A stretch of 11,101 bases of DNA, taken from Candidatus Bathyarchaeota archaeon. GTDB taxonomy: Archaea; Thermoproteota; Bathyarchaeia; Bathyarchaeales; Bathycorpusculaceae. Below, piece by piece: positions 6,075 to 11,101 of this stretch. The stretch covers positions 1 through 11,101 of the forward strand of contig DAOVMU010000029.1 in assembly GCA_030630585.1 (NCBI GenBank). The letters are read 5' to 3'. The notes beneath the pieces were generated by a model. That model was not told the DNA's origin, ran no database searches, and saw nothing but the letters and a program-made list of their open reading frames with translations. A program made the position numbers and the translations under genes. The stretch's first letter is position 1; each line of letters starts with the position of its first letter.

Positions 6075-7271
6075 CTATGATGAAATCTCTAAAACATTTC
6101 TTAAGCCTTGATCATCTCTAATTTTACGCATGTAACCTAACCATTTTTTCTGAAACTCAAAGTAGCCAAAGCAATGTTCTTTAGCGAATCGCAGTGCAGA
6201 TGAAATCTGATATATATTACGAGTAAACTCTCTGAAGCTTTTCAGATTCCCCTGTAGAACCGAATTCAAACAGTTTAGACAACTCGATGCCGCAAATTTA
6301 CAGGTGGTCCCTAAACCTAAAAAATAACCTGGATACGGCTTAAGCGCATCAGTTGAGACACCCCTAACGTTTTTCTGAGAAAGCAGTTTTTGTCTCATGT
6401 AAAGAAATCTATACAAGTCTTGTCTCATCTCAGACCATAGACTCATCGTTTCCCCTGGAAGGTGTATCACCATAAGCTTAGTATCTAGCATAAATTTGAA
6501 GCCAAACATCTCAGCGTTCACAAGCAAATCCATGTCTTCTCCACGAGTTATGTACGGATCAAAAGGCATTTTTTCAAACATTTTCCAATGAAGCACCATG
6601 TTCCCACCGAATGCAAAAGTGGTCTCTCTCAACCGCTGTTGACTCTCTATTATCTTAAAGGCCTCATTCATCTTTCTCTTCTTAGGCCAACCTGTTTTCC
6701 ACCATGCTTTTGGATTAACATCCAAGTAATAACCGCCACCTTTGTTTAGGTAGTAACCAGCGATTCCTCCAAGCAATTTTCCGCCTACATTCCCTCCAAT
6801 AAATTCTTGAGCTTTATGAAAGTATCTTTGGTCATTAACAATAACATCATCGTCTAAGAAAATAATTATGTCCGACTTCAAAATCTGGGCAACTGTTAGG
6901 CCAATGTTACGTACGTTTGAGTAGCCGTATATACTGAGTAGCTGAGCTAAATTCTGATCTTTACGATTTATTTTCGTCAAGGTGGATGCTGAAAACTGTT
7001 TAATGTCAAAGCAGTTTTTGTAGTTGCTTAGGATTTTTTTGATTTTTTCTTTTGCCTTTTCTTCCAGTGCTTGATGGGTAACTGCAATTATTACGGTTAT
7101 TGTCGTTGACTCTTTGGGTATATCTGTGCTTTTTAGACTGTTCAGCAGTCTTGGCAGAGTGCTTTGTGATTCTAGTGGCGTTGGGTGATCGTAAATGGCG
7201 TCTGGGGTCTTATTTTGGATTATGGGATTAGAGGAAGTCCAATAAGTGGGTATGACCAAGGAGATTTTCAC
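6075..7271 (-). CDS. GT-A fold glycosyltransferase, GT2-like (RGED paralogue 2)
   Basis: A 398-residue transferase. Seen: N-terminal MKISLVIPTYWTSS, the triple Asp IIFLDDDVIV (140-142) for metal and nucleotide, a Gly/Tyr-rich loop (AGYYLNKGGGYYLDV), FAFGGNMVLHW (acceptor loop), and MPFDPYITRGEDMD (Glu245-Asp246, likely catalytic base). It shares the DDD and PFDPYxxRGED motifs with the gene at 1516-2682 and is probably its diverged paralogue, although the region between the motifs differs. The C-terminal third has several Cys residues (about 325-335) and no clear membrane segment. The start is GTG at 7271, supported by a TGAGG SD eight bases upstream. It lies 30 bases after the GT4 gene on the same strand, so the two form an operon. 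Donor and acceptor are unknown; context suggests oligosaccharide extension. Confidence 0.87.
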   Translation of the reverse strand: MKISLVIPTYWTSSNPIIQNKTPDAIYDHPTPLESQSTLPRLLNSLKSTDIPKESTTITVIIAVTHQALEEKAKEKIKKILSNYKNCFDIKQFSASTLTKINRKDQNLAQLLSIYGYSNVRNIGLTVAQILKSDIIIFLDDDVIVNDQRYFHKAQEFIGGNVGGKLLGGIAGYYLNKGGGYYLDVNPKAWWKTGWPKKRKMNEAFKIIESQQRLRETTFAFGGNMVLHWKMFEKMPFDPYITRGEDMDLLVNAEMFGFKFMLDTKLMVIHLPGETMSLWSEMRQDLYRFLYMRQKLLSQKNVRGVSTDALKPYPGYFLGLGTTCKFAASSCLNCLNSVLQGNLKSFREFTRNIYQISSALRFAKEHCFGYFEFQKKWLGYMRKIRDDQGLRNVLEISS

Positions 7272-7279
7272 TAAAGATG

Positions 7280-7284
7280 CCTCA
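7280..7284 (-). promoter_or_regulatory. Shine-Dalgarno site fixing the GTG start at 7271
   Basis: Minus strand TGAGG ends 8 bases before the GTG. This supports the non-ATG start and initiation independent of the upstream GT4 gene. Confidence 0.45.
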
Positions 7285-7301
7285 ACTATGGAATATTATC
7301 G

Positions 7302-8492
7302 TTAAAGTAGCGGCATTATCTTTTTGAGAACAATGGACTCCCAATCGTATTTCTCCACCACTTTGTCGAAATTATTGTCAACAGTGCTTCCCAACATCAG
7401 TCGGTATATCCTAAAAGCAATATCCTCAGGTGGATTTTTCAAGTCGAACATGTAACCTTCTATGTCTTCTCTAATCAGCTCTTGAAAAGGCGGAATTCTT
7501 GAACAAAAAACCGTCTTCCTAGCTGCGCCAGCTTCTATTACCGGAAGCCCAAAACCTTCCTCCTTACTTGGAATAAAAACAAGATCAGCCAGGTTATAAA
7601 CATCTGCGACGCTCCATTTGACTATTTTGTTATTGAAAAACTGCCTCTTAAAGCTGATTAAATCATGGCAAAATATAACAGAGTCCTGTAATCTCCGCAT
7701 TTTTACGATTTTTCTAAGCTTAGCCTCATAAGCAACCGATTCGGGATCAGCACCAGGAGGTCCAGTGATCAGAAGCTTTATTTTCTTTCTCTCTCCAGAG
7801 ATGTGAACCAACTCGTGAACCACATTAAGTGCCAGTTCAATATTCTTTCGAGGCAACACTCTTACAGGTGTGACTACAATGAAATCATCAAACGAAAGAC
7901 CAAGTCGCCTCATCAACTGTTTAGTGATTTCATCTATCTTCAAATATTCCTCCACACTAACACCATTAGGAATTACTTTCATTCTGGAAATCATATAGGG
8001 TTCCTTTAGCGAAGCAAACTGTTTTGCCCTGAAAGACGTGGGTGTGACAAAAGTTATCCTTTTGTTTTTATGATGAAGTAGCGTCAAAGGAAACTTACCA
8101 ATAGAATCTTGCCATTCCTCCCTCACAAAAATCGTGTCGTGTAACCAAAAAATAAAACGCGTCTTCATATCATCCGCAAGTTCATTAATGGCAGCAGTTG
8201 CAGCAAAGTTGAATGGCATAGAAGGAATATTATGAATGATGCAGGATTTAAGATCGGAAAAAAGTTTCCTCAACTCTTGCTTTATGTCATCTCTTAGTTT
8301 TTCAAATTCTTCGTTTTTCTTGTGTTTTTCAAGTATTTCCTTCTGCACTTTTTGAACTCGCGGGTTCTCCGGTGAAAGTAGTGGAACCTCAAATTCCTCC
8401 AGGTTTTTATAATTTAATCCTCCTCCACTTCCAAAGATTAGGCGGATATCGTAACCATGTTTAATTAGAATCCTTGAATGGTAATCGATCAC
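7302..8492 (-). CDS. GT4-family (GT-B fold) glycosyltransferase, first canonical start; real N-terminus probably further upstream
   Basis: From the GTG at 8492 this is 396 residues. Seen: a charged helical insertion (about 42-82), FWLHDTIFVREEW, PNGVSVEEY (linker), TPVRVLPRKN (donor-phosphate Arg and Lys, about 208-218) and the EX7E motif EGFGLPVIE (Glu312, Glu320). What is missing is the first strand and glycine loop of the N-terminal Rossmann domain, which GT4 enzymes need. Those residues are encoded in the same open frame just upstream, to 8555, but without an ATG, GTG or TTG. A strong SD sits at 8564-8570. Starting at 8492 would also leave the gene without an SD. The GT-A gene follows 30 bases after its stop. 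Specificity is unknown; proteins of this architecture include mannosyl- and glucosyltransferases. Confidence 0.88.
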   Translation of the reverse strand: MIDYHSRILIKHGYDIRLIFGSGGGLNYKNLEEFEVPLLSPENPRVQKVQKEILEKHKKNEEFEKLRDDIKQELRKLFSDLKSCIIHNIPSMPFNFAATAAINELADDMKTRFIFWLHDTIFVREEWQDSIGKFPLTLLHHKNKRITFVTPTSFRAKQFASLKEPYMISRMKVIPNGVSVEEYLKIDEITKQLMRRLGLSFDDFIVVTPVRVLPRKNIELALNVVHELVHISGERKKIKLLITGPPGADPESVAYEAKLRKIVKMRRLQDSVIFCHDLISFKRQFFNNKIVKWSVADVYNLADLVFIPSKEEGFGLPVIEAGAARKTVFCSRIPPFQELIREDIEGYMFDLKNPPEDIAFRIYRLMLGSTVDNNFDKVVEKYDWESIVLKKIMPLL

Positions 8493-8555
8493 GACTTCTA
8501 CGCCTGCGACTTTCCTCGGCGGTGCGGTATAATGTACAATTCCTATTCTAGACGT
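8493..8555 (-). other. In-frame N-terminal coding extension of the GT4 gene with an apparent ACG start
   Basis: The frame of the GT4 gene stays open up to the TGA at 8556-8558. It encodes (T)SRIGIVHYTAPPRKVAGVE plus two valines before the GTG at 8492. This is the textbook first strand and donor loop of a GT4 enzyme, so it is almost certainly translated or was until recently. The first codon, ACG at 8553-8555, lies exactly 8 bases after the SD AAGGAGG; one T-to-C change from ATG would explain it. A frameshift after the TTG at 8557-8559 is the alternative. Confidence 0.65.
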
Positions 8556-8563
8556 TCAACCAG

Positions 8564-8570
8564 CCTCCTT
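8564..8570 (-). promoter_or_regulatory. Strong Shine-Dalgarno site of the GT4 gene
   Basis: Minus strand AAGGAGG, a near-full match to the anti-SD. It lies 8 bases before the ACG at 8555 and 4 bases before a TTG at 8559 that meets a stop after three codons. It is over 70 bases from the GTG at 8492, so that GTG is unlikely to be the main start. Confidence 0.6.
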
Positions 8571-8615
8571 ATTTCAGCTCTCTGGATTTACACTAACTAG
8601 ATGGAAATGCTACTA

Positions 8616-8628
8616 ATAAAATATTTAA
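8616..8628. promoter_or_regulatory. Shared, near-palindromic TATA region of divergent genes
   Basis: ATAAAATATTTAA reads as a box A on both strands (AAATATTT core at 8619-8626). Rightward, a start near 8650 gives a leader of about 30 bases to the ATG at 8679. Leftward, a start near 8595 gives a leader of about 40 bases containing the SD at 8564-8570. One element could serve both genes and tie their expression together. Confidence 0.4.
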
Positions 8629-8678
8629 CAGACAACGTGTAAAACCTTGCTACAATTGTTCCTGTACGGGGCCTTGCT

Positions 8679-9917
8679 ATGAAAAAAGATAGTAATTCTG
8701 CCTTATCATCTCATGCTTGGAAATATCTGAGAAACATCAAAACAGCTGATGTCTTAGTTGGAATCCCATCTTACAACAATGCTCATACGATTAACTATGT
8801 CATATATCAAGCCGCCAAAGGTCTCGAAACTAATTTTCCAAATCTGAAATCAGTAATTTTTGTTTCTGACGGTAATTCAACCGATGGAACCCTAGCAACA
8901 GTGGAGGCAATGCGCCTCCCTTTTCAAGTCGATGTCATTCCCGTCACTTATGTTGGCATCTCCGGAAAAGGTTCGGCTGTAAAAGCCATCTTCGAAGCTG
9001 CAAGATCTCTTGAAGTCAAGGCAGTTGCCCTCGTTGATTCGGATTTGCGCAGTATTACTCCAGAGTGGATTAGACTGCTGATTTCGCCTACGTTGACGGG
9101 AACTGGACTTGTAACACCTTTCTACGTTAGACACAAGTATGACGGCACAATCACCAACTTTCTTTGTTACCCCGTTACTTCGAGTCTTTATGGCAAAGAA
9201 ATTAGACAGCCGATAGGCGGAGATTTTGGGCTGTCAATAGAACTTGTCAAAGAACTTCTGGAATCTCCACTATGGCAAACACCCTACGTACCACGTTTTG
9301 GCATAGACATATTCGAGACGCATACTGCATTAGCGAAAAGATTCAGAGTAAAACAAGCGTTCTTGGGATCTAAGATTCATGAAGCAAAGGACCCGTCCAA
9401 GCATTTAGCGTCTATGTTTAGACAAGTGGCAGGATCCATGTTTACTTGTATTGACCATTACGAAAAGGTTTGGAAAGAAATCCGCAGCTATCGTAAGGTG
9501 GAAATTGTCGGCGAGGAAAGATGCGTGAGAAAACCTGAAGCAATCCACATAGACCTACAAAGTACTATAAGGACCTACAAAAGTGGTTTTGCTGATCATA
9601 AACAGACTCACCAGAGGATCTTAAGCGATGACGTGTTTAAAGAGGCTGAGAGACTGAAAAAAACTGATGATATAGAACTTTTTTTTTCACCAGAAACTTG
9701 GACAAAGATAGTCTATTCATTTGTTGCTAGCTTTAGAAACGTAGAACATTCTAAAAGAGAAGATCTGCTGGATGCCTTGCGAATACTCTGGATCGGGAAG
9801 GTTGCAACGTTCATCAGGGAAACGCTAGAAATGGATACTTTGAAAGCGGAAAAAAGGATCGAAGAAGAAGTAAGAGTTTTTGAAAGATTGAAACCTTATC
9901 TGTTAGATATTTTCTGA
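8679..9917 (+). CDS. Mannosylglycerate/glucosylglycerate-synthase-like glycosyltransferase (GT78/GT81-related)
   Basis: A 412-residue GT-A enzyme. Seen in order: VGIPSYNNAHTI (donor strand), VSDGNSTDGT, SGKGSAV (Gly96-Lys97-Gly98), the metal site VDSDL (Asp120, Asp122), QPIGGDFGLS (Gly180-Gly181-Asp182), RFGIDIFETH (Asp210) and KIHEAKDPSKH (His234 or His241 as metal ligand). The same order (GKGD, DAD, QPLGGE, WGIDTLYTF, then His) occurs in Rhodothermus mannosylglycerate synthase as I recall it. The helical C-terminal part (WTKIVYSFVASFRN ... LRILWIGKVATF) also resembles that enzyme. It would then transfer a hexose from GDP- or NDP-sugar to glycerate, or a close acceptor, in one step. The link to the family is fair; donor and acceptor are inferred. 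ATG at 8679 without a clear SD, divergent from the GT4 gene. It is distinct from the GpgS at 4650, so two glycerate-type routes may coexist. Confidence 0.72.
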   Translation: MKKDSNSALSSHAWKYLRNIKTADVLVGIPSYNNAHTINYVIYQAAKGLETNFPNLKSVIFVSDGNSTDGTLATVEAMRLPFQVDVIPVTYVGISGKGSAVKAIFEAARSLEVKAVALVDSDLRSITPEWIRLLISPTLTGTGLVTPFYVRHKYDGTITNFLCYPVTSSLYGKEIRQPIGGDFGLSIELVKELLESPLWQTPYVPRFGIDIFETHTALAKRFRVKQAFLGSKIHEAKDPSKHLASMFRQVAGSMFTCIDHYEKVWKEIRSYRKVEIVGEERCVRKPEAIHIDLQSTIRTYKSGFADHKQTHQRILSDDVFKEAERLKKTDDIELFFSPETWTKIVYSFVASFRNVEHSKREDLLDALRILWIGKVATFIRETLEMDTLKAEKRIEEEVRVFERLKPYLLDIF

Positions 9918-9979
9918 CAAGGGACCTTTGTCACTCAACTCCTTTCTTGATGCTGGACCTTATGATTTGGCGAGTTATT

Positions 9980-10204
9980 CTAAGAAAATTGATAGTAAAA
10001 TGGAGAACATTCAGAATCAGGACGAGTATCAAAATCAGCACTGCGCCCGCTAATCACACCTGCGTATTTGCCTTCACTGTCTAGAACCACTAAGACTGGC
10101 GGCATCTTTTCTTTGAAAAGTGAGATGCAACCGGAAAGCGTGTCATCTTCATGGACGCCTATAAAACCCTTTGAAAAAGCGTTCTGTATAGCCCGTGAAA
10201 CCAT
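9980..10204 (-). pseudogene. Truncated CBS-domain protein
   Basis: From the ATG at 10204 (MVSRAIQNAFSKGFIGV) the frame encodes 74 residues. The first 50 or so form one CBS unit: GFIGVHEDDTLSGCISLF, then PPVLVVLDSEGKYAGVIS, the usual β-strand pair ending in GVI(S/T). Then the text changes character (GRSADFDTRPDSECSPFYYQFS) and stops, so the second CBS expected of a Bateman pair is missing. A frameshift or deletion near 10035-10050 is likely; no CBS2 is found in the other two frames down to 9918. The ATG at 10204 is chosen over a TTG at 10210 because the AAGGAG site at 10211-10216 stands 6 bases before it. The start signals are intact, so a stable half-module that dimerises is not excluded. It lies about 110 bases downstream of the Hsp20 gene. 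Confidence 0.55.
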
Positions 10205-10210
10205 AACCAA

Positions 10211-10216
10211 CTCCTT
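10211..10216 (-). promoter_or_regulatory. Shine-Dalgarno site of the truncated CBS gene
   Basis: Minus strand AAGGAG, 6 bases before the ATG at 10204. It abuts the alternative TTG at 10210, which rules that start out. A TTAAATT element (about 10239-10247) is a possible TATA box. Confidence 0.45.
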
Positions 10217-10313
10217 CTCTACATTCTAGCCTCCGAAGCACAATTTAAGTGAATCGCGTGATTTCTCTGGTTTATTTCAACTGTTTGGCTGATGTGCTTT
10301 GTCTCCGTAATCA

Positions 10314-10619
10314 TTATATTTTTATTAACTCGCCCTTAGGCTTTTCTTCTCTCTTCTGTTGCAGGGTGATGACTAGGACGCCGTTCTTGTATGAAGCCTT
10401 TGTCTCTTGGGGATTGACCTTGGTTGGTAGTTCAACTTGTTTGTGGTATTTGTGTTGAGATTTATCTACGGAAATCGTTAAACTATTTTCTGTCGTGTGG
10501 AGTTTGATGTCTTCCTTCTGAACACCTGGCAATTCAGAAATAACCTTAATTTCACTATCGGTGGTGATCGTATAGCGCGCGCGCTCTTTGGGACGCTGGT
10601 TTTTCTGCCAGCCGCACAT
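10314..10619 (-). CDS. Small heat-shock protein (Hsp20/alpha-crystallin), minimal form
   Basis: A 101-residue ATP-independent holdase chaperone. Nearly the whole chain is the alpha-crystallin domain: SELPGVQKEDIKL (about 28-40), SLTISVD, the KQVELPTKV strand, ASYKNGVLVITL (the family's A-x-x-x-NGVL motif, about 79-90), and a C-terminal IKI that fits the IxI motif docking on neighbouring subunits. The N-terminal arm, commonly 30-50 residues, is reduced to about 13 (MCGWQKNQRPKER), so oligomers may be small. The ATG at 10619 is the only possible start: no start codon lies between it and the in-frame stop at 10656-10658. A weak GGGAT SD precedes it by 8 bases and a TTAAAC-type TATA element lies near 10654-10662. 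Its 5' third is overlapped in antisense by a plus-strand frame. Confidence 0.85.
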   Translation of the reverse strand: MCGWQKNQRPKERARYTITTDSEIKVISELPGVQKEDIKLHTTENSLTISVDKSQHKYHKQVELPTKVNPQETKASYKNGVLVITLQQKREEKPKGELIKI

Positions 10620-10979
10620 AGAATAGATCCCACACGGGCCCCGCTCATCTGCAGTTTAATCGTTCTCATAGGATTTTCGTTCTTTCTTTTCGGGGCAGTT
10701 GGAGGTCTTAGGCGCTTACTGGATGCAGCATCAAGCTTTCTCGCGTGTCAGTATGGAAAAGGTCGGCAAAAACCGATGTTTTCATTGCAACAATCGAAAG
10801 TTGGAATCAACTGCATACTATACGTCGTTGTGACTATTATTGCATATGCGTTGTACTGGCCGTTACTCCAAGTGTTACACCCCTCGCTAGCTGGTTTAGT
10901 ATTCATATTAGTATTCCTGTGGATCTTGTGGATCATCTTCAGAACCATAAATGCATTAATCGCACGCGGCGAACAATAA
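10497..10979 (+). CDS. Predicted small membrane protein, start uncertain
   Basis: The frame is open from a GTG at 10497 to a TAA at 10977-10979 (160 codons). The first 45 or so codons lie antisense to Hsp20 and look like noise. From about 10641 the product is convincing: APLICSLIVLIGFSFFLFG (one membrane segment), an amphipathic GGLRRLLDAASSFL, a basic loop KGRQKP, then CILYVVVTIIAYALYW and LAGLVFILVFLWILWIIF (two more), ending in INALIARGEQ. No ATG, GTG or TTG exists in the good part until an ATG at 10776, which would keep only 67 residues and two membrane segments. Possibilities are initiation at 10776, an unusual start, or loss of the original 5' end next to Hsp20. No family is recognised and no function is proposed. 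Confidence 0.4.
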   Translation: MEFDVFLLNTWQFRNNLNFTIGGDRIARALFGTLVFLPAAHRIDPTRAPLICSLIVLIGFSFFLFGAVGGLRRLLDAASSFLACQYGKGRQKPMFSLQQSKVGINCILYVVVTIIAYALYWPLLQVLHPSLAGLVFILVFLWILWIIFRTINALIARGEQ

Positions 10980-11029
10980 TCACCTAGCTGTCAAACCCTT
11001 GCCTTAGGATAAGCTTAAAAGGTATGGCT

Positions 11030-11101
11030 TCACGGTTTCATGTTTTTCGCAACGATTTCTCCTATTTTTTGCCAAACACCGTTTCCGAAAGTTTGTTTAC
11101 G
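11030..11101 (-). CDS. Possible C-terminal end of a leftward gene running off the right edge
   Basis: On the minus strand the frame is open from base 11101 to a TGA at 11030-11032 and encodes a 23-residue end, RKQTFGNGVWQKIGEIVAK followed by NMKP. The composition is protein-like, but the stretch is short. Two plus-strand frames also run open to the edge, from ATGs at 11024 and 11040, the latter about 25 bases after a TTAAAAGG element. The edge cannot be settled from this window. Confidence 0.25.
   Translation of the reverse strand, partial: RKQTFGNGVWQKIGEIVAKNMKP

Noticed and set aside
9679..9687. Run of nine T in the MGS-like gene, possible slippage site or terminator
   Set aside because: The frame continues smoothly through it into the conserved C-terminal helical region, and there is no stem before it.
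9916..9932. Imperfect hairpin GACAAGGGACCTTTGTC overlapping the stop codon of the MGS-like gene
   Set aside because: A 7-base stem with one G-U pair and a 3-base loop, with no T-run after it; too weak to call a terminator.
9931..10055. Hydrophobic tail (AGAVLILILVLILNVL) in the alternative frame after the CBS break
   Set aside because: Its hydrophobicity could come from chance runs of A/T-rich codons, and no CBS protein with such a tail is known to me; fusion by frameshift is not supported.
10571..10584. Alternating GCGCGCGCGC run (Z-DNA-like)
   Set aside because: It is short and explained by Arg/Ala codons in the Hsp20 gene.
1..11101. CRISPR arrays, tRNA or rRNA genes, insertion sequences, att sites
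   Set aside because: No regularly spaced direct repeats, cloverleaf patterns, transposase motifs or paired terminal repeats were seen on either strand.

Overview
The window looks archaeal. Several genes have TATA-like boxes about 25-35 bases before the start and very short leaders. A Shine-Dalgarno (SD) element fully complementary to the archaeal 16S tail precedes a small ORF. The gene content (CBS-pair protein, minimal Hsp20, GpgS-type enzyme, unmodified archaeal-style GT4 and GT-A enzymes) and the moderate, AT-leaning composition suggest an uncultured archaeon of the Bathyarchaeia/TACK kind. That placement is inference; no rRNA or marker gene is present.

Layout. (1) Bases 1-1515 are mixed: the 5' end of an asparagine-synthetase-like PP-loop gene running off the left edge (minus), a 29-codon ORF with excellent initiation signals (plus), a two-CBS-domain protein (minus), and what looks like a decayed Fpg/Nei DNA glycosylase gene (plus). 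(2) Bases 1516-9917 are a glycosyltransferase island of seven genes: a GT-A transferase (minus); a plus-strand operon of GT4 transferase, HAD phosphatase and glucosyl-3-phosphoglycerate synthase (GpgS, GT81); a minus-strand pair of GT4 transferase and a second GT-A transferase; and a divergent plus-strand enzyme resembling mannosylglycerate/glucosylglycerate synthases. (3) Bases 9918-11101 hold a truncated CBS gene (minus), a minimal Hsp20 chaperone (minus), a small predicted membrane protein (plus), and an unresolved coding edge.

How the genes could work together. GpgS joins glucose from an NDP-glucose to 3-phosphoglycerate, and the HAD enzyme overlapping its upstream neighbour by 4 bases is the natural candidate to remove the phosphate, giving glucosylglycerate. 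The GT4 enzymes and the two GT-A enzymes sharing a PFDPYxxRGED signature could lengthen that primer, as in mannosylglucosylglycerate or methylglucose-polysaccharide pathways. The separate MGS/GGS-like enzyme could make a sugar-glycerate directly, without a phosphorylated intermediate. A role in compatible solutes, or in a glycerate-primed oligosaccharide, is therefore the main hypothesis for the island. The acceptor and donor specificities of all the enzymes are inferred, not shown.
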